64,000 nucleotides of DNA from the NCBI GenBank assembly GCA_905147135.1, contig LR990056.1, positions 4,040,001 through 4,104,000 of the forward strand, given 5' to 3'. Positions 30,233 through 42,142 of the stretch are shown in pieces. The stretch is from Blastobasis lacticolella. Lineage: Eukaryota; Arthropoda; Insecta; Lepidoptera; Blastobasidae. Positions within the stretch are counted from its first letter, which is position 1. Every line of letters begins with the position of its first letter. The translations under genes and the position numbers were made by a program. The notes beneath the pieces are model-generated. The model worked only from the letters and a program-made list of their open reading frames with translations. It was not told the origin of the DNA and searched no databases.

Positions 30233-32267
30233 GGGTCTTTAGTCGTTTCGCACCGCGACCGGTTCGGACCGCGGTGCGAATCGACCAAAGACTGTTTCTG
30301 AATGGGGCCATTCGCACCGCGTGGTTGGAGCGGTGCGAATGGCCCAAGGTATCTTTTGGAATGGGTCGATTCATACCACCAATGTTCTTTTCGTAGGTCC
30401 GATTTGGACTCATATCAAAAATTTGTTAATTTTAATTATTCATTTGTACAGATGAGCAGAAAAGTGGTTAGTGAAGATGCAATATAATAGATACTTAAAT
30501 TTTGTTTTAATATAGATTTTAAACGTGGCATAATCACAGATTGAGTACTAACTGTCTTTGTACAACAAGATAAACATATGTTGGGCAAAAATGATTCCGA
30601 AATAATACACACTTGTTTTAGCACTTACCTATAACAAGTGTATATTATAATATGTAGAGGAAAGTAACCAAATATGGAATACCATTTTGTTTTTTGAATA
30701 TAAAAAATAAACTATTCATAGTACGAAGTAAATTTTTTTATTAGATGAGAAGATATAATGTACTGCAACACTTAGTGATAGTCTTATGATTTTATTAACT
30801 ATTTAGAGTATCAAAAACCTAGTTAAATCAAAAAATGAAAAAGGTAGTCAAATATGGAATAGGTACCCCAAATATGGACCAATAGAAAAAGCCACAACAA
30901 ATACTTAAAAATATGATAAAATAATGTTTTGTAATACTTAATAACAGTCTCATCATTTACTAAATCGGTTTAGTAGTTGGACTAGTTTAACTAGGTTAAC
31001 ATAATCATAAGACCTATTGCAAAAAAATCAAGATTTAATAAAAATAAAAATAGGTGCATATGAAATTGGACATAGTGACCCCCGGGTGGTCCCCGTATCT
31101 TAAGTTATCCGTCCTATCTAATATATAACATAGATAACATTTGGTGCAAATCGATTCAGCTGGCTTAAATCTTAAAAATAAGTATTTGCTGTTTGTAAAA
31201 CAGCTTTTCTTAAAGCTTTGTATGAAAAATGCTGTTTACCAACCGCAAATCACAATAATAGTTTTTATGTTATAAATCGGATTTGGATATCGGATATTTT
31301 TCTTTATTTTTTGCGTTAGAAAGCTTTCTGAAAAATAAATATGAACACATTAAAAGTATACATTAAACCATCAATTTAGATTTTGACCCGAATATAGAAT
31401 ATTCCATAAGTGGATCCCAGTGCTTGTTCATATTTGGAATTTAATGACCTCAGAAATTATTGCCAATATTAAAATAATTACAAAACAGAAACAAATAAAC
31501 TGCCTGGAAATACAAGAACTAGTATATATGCAACCACATAAATATGCTAGTAGAACGTTATCACTCTCTAAATAATAAGAAATACATCGTTTTTACGTCT
31601 ATTAAAATGTTCTGAGCAGCAACCAAACAAAACGCACATGCCATGTCACCGGCCTTCGCCCTACTGACAAGATTGAACCTATACACGTCTAATATAAGTA
31701 TATGAAACAGAATATGGTTCTGTATTGCGATTAAAATTATTATTTTCGAAGAAATAAAGGAATTCCATATTTGGACCCTATTCCATATTTGGTTACTTTC
31801 CTCTATCATTTTTGTTCAACAGATGTTTATCTTGTTTGGTGTAACATGGTAATGGTTTTAATCACAGCTTATTATATACTTATAACTAGGTAATCATTGA
31901 AAATCACAGGCGTAAAATTTTTAAAATCAACAATGTTAAAATACTTGTAAACAATAATTTTATATTGGACGAAAAATTTAGGTAGTGGGCTTATTACTTA
32001 ATGTAACTTATAAATTATTTAGTGTTTCCTGTTATTTTGTGCCTGGTTGTACTATAGTGACGTGCAATAAAACTACATATCTCCTCTGTCCGAATTCACC
32101 TATCCCAAAAGAGAACTGTTTTGTTCTTCATTGCGGTCCGAATCGACCCATTACAAAAAGTTCTTGGGCGATTTGCACCGCGGTGCGAAAGGACCCATTC
32201 AGAAAGAGCTCTTGGGCGATTCGCACCGCGGTCCGAACCGCTCGCGGTGTGAATCGACTAAAGACCC
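30233..32267 (+). mobile_element. Array unit 1
   Basis: First unit. It is preceded by the intact duplication CTTATTGA and followed by the spacer CTTATT at 32268-32273. Its internal layout is TIR arm about 30233-30405, flank, nested MITE 30657-31803, flank, and TIR arm about 32085-32267. Confidence 0.9.
30657..31803. mobile_element. Nested Tc1/mariner-like MITE, present in every unit
   Basis: Inverted repeats GAGGAAAGTAACCAAATAT, continuing for about 24 bp, terminate this 1,147-bp segment. It is bounded by TA dinucleotides at 30655-30656 and 31804-31805, the target signature of Tc1/mariner elements. AAATATGGA motifs recur inside both ends. The same element lies 2,041 bp further on in each later unit (32698, 34739, 36780, 38821). 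It holds only a short minus-strand frame (complement of 31561-31809) with no known homology. It inserted before the array was amplified. Confidence 0.78.
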
Positions 32268-32323
32268 CTTATTGGGTCTTTAGTCGTTTCGCACCGCGAC
32301 CGGTTCGGACCGCGGTGCGAATC
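32218..32323. repeat. Junction palindrome between units 1 and 2
   Basis: Two 50-bp arms with three mismatches surround the CTTATT spacer, so 106 bp can extrude as a cruciform or form a long RNA hairpin. Weaker complementarity extends further into both units. Equivalent palindromes occur at 34259-34364, 36300-36405 and 38341-38446. Confidence 0.88.
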
Positions 32324-34308
32324 GACCAAAGACTGTTTCTGAATGGGGCCATTCGCACCGCGTGGTTGGAGCGGTGCGAATGGCCCAAGGTATCTTTTGG
32401 AATGGGTCGATTCATACCACCAATGTTCTTTTCGTAGGTCCGATTTGGACTCATATCAAAAATTTGTTAATTTTAATTATTCATTTGTACAGATGAGCAG
32501 AAAAGTGGTTAGTGAAGATGCAATATAATAGATACTTAAATTTTGTTTTAATATAGATTTTAAACGTGGCATAATCACAGATTGAGTACTAACTGTCTTT
32601 GTACAACAAGATAAACATATGTTGGGCAAAAATGATTCCGAAATAATACACACTTGTTTTAGCACTTACCTATAACAAGTGTATATTATAATATGTAGAG
32701 GAAAGTAACCAAATATGGAATACCATTTTGTTTTTTGAATATAAAAAATAAACTATTCATAGTACGAAGTAAATTTTTTTATTAGATGAGAAGATATAAT
32801 GTACTGCAACACTTAGTGATAGTCTTATGATTTTATTAACTATTTAGAGTATCAAAAACCTAGTTAAATCAAAAAATGAAAAAGGTAGTCAAATATGGAA
32901 TAGGTACCCCAAATATGGACCAATAGAAAAAGCCACAACAAATACTTAAAAATATGATAAAATAATGTTTTGTAATACTTAATAACAGTCTCATCATTTA
33001 CTAAATCGGTTTAGTAGTTGGACTAGTTTAACTAGGTTAACATAATCATAAGACCTATTGCAAAAAAATCAAGATTTAATAAAAATAAAAATAGGTGCAT
33101 ATGAAATTGGACATAGTGACCCCCGGGTGGTCCCCGTATCTTAAGTTATCCGTCCTATCTAATATATAACATAGATAACATTTGGTGCAAATCGATTCAG
33201 CTGGCTTAAATCTTAAAAATAAGTATTTGCTGTTTGTAAAACAGCTTTTCTTAAAGCTTTGTATGAAAAATGCTGTTTACCAACCGCAAATCACAATAAT
33301 AGTTTTTATGTTATAAATCGGATTTGGATATCGGATATTTTTCTTTATTTTTTGCGTTAGAAAGCTTTCTGAAAAATAAATATGAACACATTAAAAGTAT
33401 ACATTAAACCATCAATTTAGATTTTGACCCGAATATAGAATATTCCATAAGTGGATCCCAGTGCTTGTTCATATTTGGAATTTAATGACCTCAGAAATTA
33501 TTGCCAATATTAAAATAATTACAAAACAGAAACAAATAAACTGCCTGGAAATACAAGAACTAGTATATATGCAACCACATAAATATGCTAGTAGAACGTT
33601 ATCACTCTCTAAATAATAAGAAATACATCGTTTTTACGTCTATTAAAATGTTCTGAGCAGCAACCAAACAAAACGCACATGCCATGTCACCGGCCTTCGC
33701 CCTACTGACAAGATTGAACCTATACACGTCTAATATAAGTATATGAAACAGAATATGGTTCTGTATTGCGATTAAAATTATTATTTTCGAAGAAATAAAG
33801 GAATTCCATATTTGGACCCTATTCCATATTTGGTTACTTTCCTCTATCATTTTTGTTCAACAGATGTTTATCTTGTTTGGTGTAACATGGTAATGGTTTT
33901 AATCACAGCTTATTATATACTTATAACTAGGTAATCATTGAAAATCACAGGCGTAAAATTTTTAAAATCAACAATGTTAAAATACTTGTAAACAATAATT
34001 TTATATTGGACGAAAAATTTAGGTAGTGGGCTTATTACTTAATGTAACTTATAAATTATTTAGTGTTTCCTGTTATTTTGTGCCTGGTTGTACTATAGTG
34101 ACGTGCAATAAAACTACATATCTCCTCTGTCCGAATTCACCTATCCCAAAAGAGAACTGTTTTGTTCTTCATTGCGGTCCGAATCGACCCATTACAAAAA
34201 GTTCTTGGGCGATTTGCACCGCGGTGCGAAAGGACCCATTCAGAAAGAGCTCTTGGGCGATTCGCACCGCGGTCCGAACCGCTCGCGGTGTGAATCGACT
34301 AAAGACCC
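32274..34308 (+). mobile_element. Array unit 2
   Basis: Second unit, apparently identical to unit 1 by inspection and by conservation of all open frames. It is followed by the CTTATT spacer at 34309-34314. Confidence 0.9.
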
Positions 34309-34314
34309 CTTATT

Positions 34315-36349
34315 GGGTCTTTAGTCGTTTCGCACCGCGACCGGTTCGGACCGCGGTGCGAATCGACCAAAGACTGTTTCTGAATGGGGCCATTCGCACC
34401 GCGTGGTTGGAGCGGTGCGAATGGCCCAAGGTATCTTTTGGAATGGGTCGATTCATACCACCAATGTTCTTTTCGTAGGTCCGATTTGGACTCATATCAA
34501 AAATTTGTTAATTTTAATTATTCATTTGTACAGATGAGCAGAAAAGTGGTTAGTGAAGATGCAATATAATAGATACTTAAATTTTGTTTTAATATAGATT
34601 TTAAACGTGGCATAATCACAGATTGAGTACTAACTGTCTTTGTACAACAAGATAAACATATGTTGGGCAAAAATGATTCCGAAATAATACACACTTGTTT
34701 TAGCACTTACCTATAACAAGTGTATATTATAATATGTAGAGGAAAGTAACCAAATATGGAATACCATTTTGTTTTTTGAATATAAAAAATAAACTATTCA
34801 TAGTACGAAGTAAATTTTTTTATTAGATGAGAAGATATAATGTACTGCAACACTTAGTGATAGTCTTATGATTTTATTAACTATTTAGAGTATCAAAAAC
34901 CTAGTTAAATCAAAAAATGAAAAAGGTAGTCAAATATGGAATAGGTACCCCAAATATGGACCAATAGAAAAAGCCACAACAAATACTTAAAAATATGATA
35001 AAATAATGTTTTGTAATACTTAATAACAGTCTCATCATTTACTAAATCGGTTTAGTAGTTGGACTAGTTTAACTAGGTTAACATAATCATAAGACCTATT
35101 GCAAAAAAATCAAGATTTAATAAAAATAAAAATAGGTGCATATGAAATTGGACATAGTGACCCCCGGGTGGTCCCCGTATCTTAAGTTATCCGTCCTATC
35201 TAATATATAACATAGATAACATTTGGTGCAAATCGATTCAGCTGGCTTAAATCTTAAAAATAAGTATTTGCTGTTTGTAAAACAGCTTTTCTTAAAGCTT
35301 TGTATGAAAAATGCTGTTTACCAACCGCAAATCACAATAATAGTTTTTATGTTATAAATCGGATTTGGATATCGGATATTTTTCTTTATTTTTTGCGTTA
35401 GAAAGCTTTCTGAAAAATAAATATGAACACATTAAAAGTATACATTAAACCATCAATTTAGATTTTGACCCGAATATAGAATATTCCATAAGTGGATCCC
35501 AGTGCTTGTTCATATTTGGAATTTAATGACCTCAGAAATTATTGCCAATATTAAAATAATTACAAAACAGAAACAAATAAACTGCCTGGAAATACAAGAA
35601 CTAGTATATATGCAACCACATAAATATGCTAGTAGAACGTTATCACTCTCTAAATAATAAGAAATACATCGTTTTTACGTCTATTAAAATGTTCTGAGCA
35701 GCAACCAAACAAAACGCACATGCCATGTCACCGGCCTTCGCCCTACTGACAAGATTGAACCTATACACGTCTAATATAAGTATATGAAACAGAATATGGT
35801 TCTGTATTGCGATTAAAATTATTATTTTCGAAGAAATAAAGGAATTCCATATTTGGACCCTATTCCATATTTGGTTACTTTCCTCTATCATTTTTGTTCA
35901 ACAGATGTTTATCTTGTTTGGTGTAACATGGTAATGGTTTTAATCACAGCTTATTATATACTTATAACTAGGTAATCATTGAAAATCACAGGCGTAAAAT
36001 TTTTAAAATCAACAATGTTAAAATACTTGTAAACAATAATTTTATATTGGACGAAAAATTTAGGTAGTGGGCTTATTACTTAATGTAACTTATAAATTAT
36101 TTAGTGTTTCCTGTTATTTTGTGCCTGGTTGTACTATAGTGACGTGCAATAAAACTACATATCTCCTCTGTCCGAATTCACCTATCCCAAAAGAGAACTG
36201 TTTTGTTCTTCATTGCGGTCCGAATCGACCCATTACAAAAAGTTCTTGGGCGATTTGCACCGCGGTGCGAAAGGCCCCATTCAGAAACAGCTCTTGGGCG
36301 ATTCGCACCGCGGTCCGAACCGCTCGCGGTGTGAATCGACTAAAGACCC
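34315..36349 (+). mobile_element. Array unit 3, variant right arm
   Basis: Third unit. It is the only one with visible differences: C instead of A at 36275 and C instead of G at 36288, both in the right terminal arm. Both changes make this arm identical to the complement of the left arm over about 18 bp. The CTTATT spacer follows at 36350-36355. Confidence 0.9.
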
Positions 36350-36355
36350 CTTATT

Positions 36356-38390
36356 GGGTCTTTAGTCGTTTCGCACCGCGACCGGTTCGGACCGCGGTGC
36401 GAATCGACCAAAGACTGTTTCTGAATGGGGCCATTCGCACCGCGTGGTTGGAGCGGTGCGAATGGCCCAAGGTATCTTTTGGAATGGGTCGATTCATACC
36501 ACCAATGTTCTTTTCGTAGGTCCGATTTGGACTCATATCAAAAATTTGTTAATTTTAATTATTCATTTGTACAGATGAGCAGAAAAGTGGTTAGTGAAGA
36601 TGCAATATAATAGATACTTAAATTTTGTTTTAATATAGATTTTAAACGTGGCATAATCACAGATTGAGTACTAACTGTCTTTGTACAACAAGATAAACAT
36701 ATGTTGGGCAAAAATGATTCCGAAATAATACACACTTGTTTTAGCACTTACCTATAACAAGTGTATATTATAATATGTAGAGGAAAGTAACCAAATATGG
36801 AATACCATTTTGTTTTTTGAATATAAAAAATAAACTATTCATAGTACGAAGTAAATTTTTTTATTAGATGAGAAGATATAATGTACTGCAACACTTAGTG
36901 ATAGTCTTATGATTTTATTAACTATTTAGAGTATCAAAAACCTAGTTAAATCAAAAAATGAAAAAGGTAGTCAAATATGGAATAGGTACCCCAAATATGG
37001 ACCAATAGAAAAAGCCACAACAAATACTTAAAAATATGATAAAATAATGTTTTGTAATACTTAATAACAGTCTCATCATTTACTAAATCGGTTTAGTAGT
37101 TGGACTAGTTTAACTAGGTTAACATAATCATAAGACCTATTGCAAAAAAATCAAGATTTAATAAAAATAAAAATAGGTGCATATGAAATTGGACATAGTG
37201 ACCCCCGGGTGGTCCCCGTATCTTAAGTTATCCGTCCTATCTAATATATAACATAGATAACATTTGGTGCAAATCGATTCAGCTGGCTTAAATCTTAAAA
37301 ATAAGTATTTGCTGTTTGTAAAACAGCTTTTCTTAAAGCTTTGTATGAAAAATGCTGTTTACCAACCGCAAATCACAATAATAGTTTTTATGTTATAAAT
37401 CGGATTTGGATATCGGATATTTTTCTTTATTTTTTGCGTTAGAAAGCTTTCTGAAAAATAAATATGAACACATTAAAAGTATACATTAAACCATCAATTT
37501 AGATTTTGACCCGAATATAGAATATTCCATAAGTGGATCCCAGTGCTTGTTCATATTTGGAATTTAATGACCTCAGAAATTATTGCCAATATTAAAATAA
37601 TTACAAAACAGAAACAAATAAACTGCCTGGAAATACAAGAACTAGTATATATGCAACCACATAAATATGCTAGTAGAACGTTATCACTCTCTAAATAATA
37701 AGAAATACATCGTTTTTACGTCTATTAAAATGTTCTGAGCAGCAACCAAACAAAACGCACATGCCATGTCACCGGCCTTCGCCCTACTGACAAGATTGAA
37801 CCTATACACGTCTAATATAAGTATATGAAACAGAATATGGTTCTGTATTGCGATTAAAATTATTATTTTCGAAGAAATAAAGGAATTCCATATTTGGACC
37901 CTATTCCATATTTGGTTACTTTCCTCTATCATTTTTGTTCAACAGATGTTTATCTTGTTTGGTGTAACATGGTAATGGTTTTAATCACAGCTTATTATAT
38001 ACTTATAACTAGGTAATCATTGAAAATCACAGGCGTAAAATTTTTAAAATCAACAATGTTAAAATACTTGTAAACAATAATTTTATATTGGACGAAAAAT
38101 TTAGGTAGTGGGCTTATTACTTAATGTAACTTATAAATTATTTAGTGTTTCCTGTTATTTTGTGCCTGGTTGTACTATAGTGACGTGCAATAAAACTACA
38201 TATCTCCTCTGTCCGAATTCACCTATCCCAAAAGAGAACTGTTTTGTTCTTCATTGCGGTCCGAATCGACCCATTACAAAAAGTTCTTGGGCGATTTGCA
38301 CCGCGGTGCGAAAGGACCCATTCAGAAAGAGCTCTTGGGCGATTCGCACCGCGGTCCGAACCGCTCGCGGTGTGAATCGACTAAAGACCC
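36356..38390 (+). mobile_element. Array unit 4
   Basis: Fourth unit, matching units 1, 2 and 5 at the two sites that vary in unit 3. The CTTATT spacer follows at 38391-38396. Confidence 0.9.
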
Positions 38391-38396
38391 CTTATT

Positions 38397-40431
38397 GGGT
38401 CTTTAGTCGTTTCGCACCGCGACCGGTTCGGACCGCGGTGCGAATCGACCAAAGACTGTTTCTGAATGGGGCCATTCGCACCGCGTGGTTGGAGCGGTGC
38501 GAATGGCCCAAGGTATCTTTTGGAATGGGTCGATTCATACCACCAATGTTCTTTTCGTAGGTCCGATTTGGACTCATATCAAAAATTTGTTAATTTTAAT
38601 TATTCATTTGTACAGATGAGCAGAAAAGTGGTTAGTGAAGATGCAATATAATAGATACTTAAATTTTGTTTTAATATAGATTTTAAACGTGGCATAATCA
38701 CAGATTGAGTACTAACTGTCTTTGTACAACAAGATAAACATATGTTGGGCAAAAATGATTCCGAAATAATACACACTTGTTTTAGCACTTACCTATAACA
38801 AGTGTATATTATAATATGTAGAGGAAAGTAACCAAATATGGAATACCATTTTGTTTTTTGAATATAAAAAATAAACTATTCATAGTACGAAGTAAATTTT
38901 TTTATTAGATGAGAAGATATAATGTACTGCAACACTTAGTGATAGTCTTATGATTTTATTAACTATTTAGAGTATCAAAAACCTAGTTAAATCAAAAAAT
39001 GAAAAAGGTAGTCAAATATGGAATAGGTACCCCAAATATGGACCAATAGAAAAAGCCACAACAAATACTTAAAAATATGATAAAATAATGTTTTGTAATA
39101 CTTAATAACAGTCTCATCATTTACTAAATCGGTTTAGTAGTTGGACTAGTTTAACTAGGTTAACATAATCATAAGACCTATTGCAAAAAAATCAAGATTT
39201 AATAAAAATAAAAATAGGTGCATATGAAATTGGACATAGTGACCCCCGGGTGGTCCCCGTATCTTAAGTTATCCGTCCTATCTAATATATAACATAGATA
39301 ACATTTGGTGCAAATCGATTCAGCTGGCTTAAATCTTAAAAATAAGTATTTGCTGTTTGTAAAACAGCTTTTCTTAAAGCTTTGTATGAAAAATGCTGTT
39401 TACCAACCGCAAATCACAATAATAGTTTTTATGTTATAAATCGGATTTGGATATCGGATATTTTTCTTTATTTTTTGCGTTAGAAAGCTTTCTGAAAAAT
39501 AAATATGAACACATTAAAAGTATACATTAAACCATCAATTTAGATTTTGACCCGAATATAGAATATTCCATAAGTGGATCCCAGTGCTTGTTCATATTTG
39601 GAATTTAATGACCTCAGAAATTATTGCCAATATTAAAATAATTACAAAACAGAAACAAATAAACTGCCTGGAAATACAAGAACTAGTATATATGCAACCA
39701 CATAAATATGCTAGTAGAACGTTATCACTCTCTAAATAATAAGAAATACATCGTTTTTACGTCTATTAAAATGTTCTGAGCAGCAACCAAACAAAACGCA
39801 CATGCCATGTCACCGGCCTTCGCCCTACTGACAAGATTGAACCTATACACGTCTAATATAAGTATATGAAACAGAATATGGTTCTGTATTGCGATTAAAA
39901 TTATTATTTTCGAAGAAATAAAGGAATTCCATATTTGGACCCTATTCCATATTTGGTTACTTTCCTCTATCATTTTTGTTCAACAGATGTTTATCTTGTT
40001 TGGTGTAACATGGTAATGGTTTTAATCACAGCTTATTATATACTTATAACTAGGTAATCATTGAAAATCACAGGCGTAAAATTTTTAAAATCAACAATGT
40101 TAAAATACTTGTAAACAATAATTTTATATTGGACGAAAAATTTAGGTAGTGGGCTTATTACTTAATGTAACTTATAAATTATTTAGTGTTTCCTGTTATT
40201 TTGTGCCTGGTTGTACTATAGTGACGTGCAATAAAACTACATATCTCCTCTGTCCGAATTCACCTATCCCAAAAGAGAACTGTTTTGTTCTTCATTGCGG
40301 TCCGAATCGACCCATTACAAAAAGTTCTTGGGCGATTTGCACCGCGGTGCGAAAGGACCCATTCAGAAAGAGCTCTTGGGCGATTCGCACCGCGGTCCGA
40401 ACCGCTCGCGGTGTGAATCGACTAAAGACCC
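38397..40431 (+). mobile_element. Array unit 5
   Basis: Last unit. It is followed directly by the complete duplication CTTATTGA at 40432-40439 and then by unrelated sequence. Confidence 0.9.
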
Positions 40432-40554
40432 CTTATTGACTTCCACAGAAGATTTCGTCCTTTTCTGTGGTTGTAACTTATGGTTACTATGGTGTTTTCT
40501 AGATCACACATCAACAGCTGCGCATTTAGCCTCATTCACATTAGTGGAGGGTTT

Positions 40555-40798
40555 GCCATCGTCGGTTGCGTAACCCGAGGTTCGAATCCCAGTGCCGCCA
40601 TATACTTTTCTGAGTTTTGTTAGTACATTAACCGATGCTCTTACGGTGAGGAAAAACATCGTGATGAAATAATCCAATCTGATCGGATTCGTGGAGGTCA
40701 AATGGCTGATCTGCCAAATCCTGGACCATGGTCTAAGCGGACCCCGGGCCCTCGCGCGCGGGAACACAACCGGGACATTAACGCCAAGTCGGCCAGTT
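40555..40798 (+). mobile_element. tRNA-derived SINE copy
   Basis: The box B region is intact (CGAGGTTCGAATCCCAGTGC). The body follows (ACCGATGCTCTTACGGTGAG, CTGATCTGCCAAATCCTGG) and the tail is ACATTAACGCCAAGTC. Box A and the outermost head are replaced by unrelated sequence, and an internal piece with the AATGTGTAACCATG block is missing. It lies about 120 bp after the array. Confidence 0.75.
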
Positions 40799-41189
40799 TT
40801 ATTCATCATAACTTCAGACCAAGTCCAAAAATCCGTTATGGTCGACGATGATTAATTAAGTAATGATTTACGAACACTTATTGGTAATTGTAGCAATGCA
40901 ATATTTACCGGCCAGGGTGTACCAGCTCTTTAAGGTAATTAACTAACCATTCACATTCAATCCTATAGCTAAATATTTCACATTCGTCGGCATATCGTAG
41001 GTACAGTTTCATACAGTCATATCTAGAGGGTTTTTTGGTTTAGTTTAAGTTTAGTTGCAGTACGAAATTCCTCCACTGCCTAATACTAAATGCCCCGGTA
41101 GACTTGATAAAAGGCTTTAGCATAAAAGCCTCCTTCCTCCCCAGGGTCTTTTTTTGTTTAATTGTTAGGGATCGTGTAGAACATCCAAC

Positions 41190-41405
41190 TAACTAATGGG
41201 CATCGCGAGCCTTTAAGTTGTGGAATGATGTGGGAGGGATCCCAAAGTATTTCCTTTGCACTATTCCATGGGATTCTTCAAAAGGCGTGTCTACTGGTAC
41301 CTCAAAGGTACCTTAGCTTGCAGATGTCCTGGACGACAGTAGCCGCTTTCCACCAGGTGGTCGTTCGGTGGTTCGTTAGTCCTTCCCTAGCCAATAAAAA
41401 AATGG
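41190..41405 (+). pseudogene. Non-LTR retrotransposon 3' end
   Basis: The C-terminal coding remnant reads AFKLWNDV and, after a frameshift, FFKRRVYWYLKG, which is the usual C-terminal end of a lepidopteran LINE polyprotein. A short 3' UTR follows (CCGCTTTCCACCAGGTGGTC) and ends ATAAAAAAATGG near 41400, consistent with an oligo(A) tail. It is 5'-truncated and decayed. 40799-41189 shows nothing assignable. Confidence 0.6.
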
Positions 41406-42142
41406 ACACATGGGAAGGGGTGCATGCATGTAGTGCATGGCCGTCTGGGTTCAGCAGAGGTTTACAAGGGGCCTCGGCGGTTAGAATCTGGCTCTTTCTT
41501 AGTCTCCAGGTCCAGACACCTTCATTATTTCCCTCTTTCATCAGCTACTACTCTTCTACTACCCAAGTATACCAACTTATTTCTCGGTGAAGCGAATTAG
41601 CTTCGACAACGCAATAAATAGGTAGGTTGACACACACTTTCGTATTTATCCTAGTTTTAACTGTCCGAGTTGTTTGCAACCGAGTGTCGACCCGTAATGA
41701 TAATAAATTACTGTACTCATTTCGATAATTATAATGTTAGCACGCTGTTCGTACACAAATAGACTATGTTATCGCGTATGGATATTTGAATTTGAATTTA
41801 GAATGCCAGTTGAACGTATTAATCCTACAAGGATAGGGAAAATTAATAGATTTGTGTAGGTTTTTATGATAAGCTAGAACCAGACTTCGTTTTTGTCTAG
41901 AAGGAAATGAGGATTGTCCTATTGTTGCGTGTTTTCTTTTGCGTGTTGTCAAAAAAAATTGTATCCATATAAAATATACATATATTTTATTTAATATTTT
42001 AAGCAGATTTATACAATTTGGATGACACCCTTGTCGGTTGGTGCTACTCTACCGGACACCAAATATTGAATGGTAAAAAAAAATTATATCGCATACTTAT
42101 GTACTTTTTACATATGGAAAACTGTATTTTTTGACCTTATTA
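41406..42142. other. No gene; one short repeat fragment
   Basis: The only recognisable piece is at 42025-42063 (GTCGGTTGGTGCTACTCTAC then CGGACACC), an antisense bit of the element found complete at 61101-61355. The rest is AT-rich and unassigned. Confidence 0.4.

Larger units (their letters stand above)
30233..40431 (+). repeat. Tandem array of five 2,035-bp TIR elements
   Basis: Five units start at 30233, 32274, 34315, 36356 and 38397, a period of exactly 2,041 bp (2,035-bp element plus a 6-bp CTTATT spacer). Each unit begins GGGTCTTTAGTCG and ends with its complement. The array as a whole is flanked by CTTATTGA at 30225-30232 and 40432-40439, an 8-bp target duplication. The terminal regions (about 170 bp) are related inverted repeats built from GC-rich palindromic blocks around GCACCGCGGTGCG, while the core is AT-rich. 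No transposase is encoded. Units are the same length and appear identical except for two substitutions in unit 3. The superfamily is not certain: the 8-bp duplication fits hAT, P, Merlin or Novosib types, but the TIR start is not the usual hAT one. The extreme identity means very recent amplification, or needs an assembly check. Confidence 0.93.

Noticed and set aside
31561..31809. 82-codon minus-strand frame repeated in each array unit
   Set aside because: It spans the TIR of the nested MITE, has no recognisable domain, and repeats only because the unit repeats.
30233..40431. CRISPR-like or rDNA-like interpretation of the array
   Set aside because: The repeats are 2-kb units with inverted termini in an animal genome, with no spacer diversity and no rRNA sequence.
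41225..41590. 121-codon plus-strand frame
   Set aside because: It overlaps the decayed LINE C-terminus in a different frame and continues into unrelated sequence after the A-tail.
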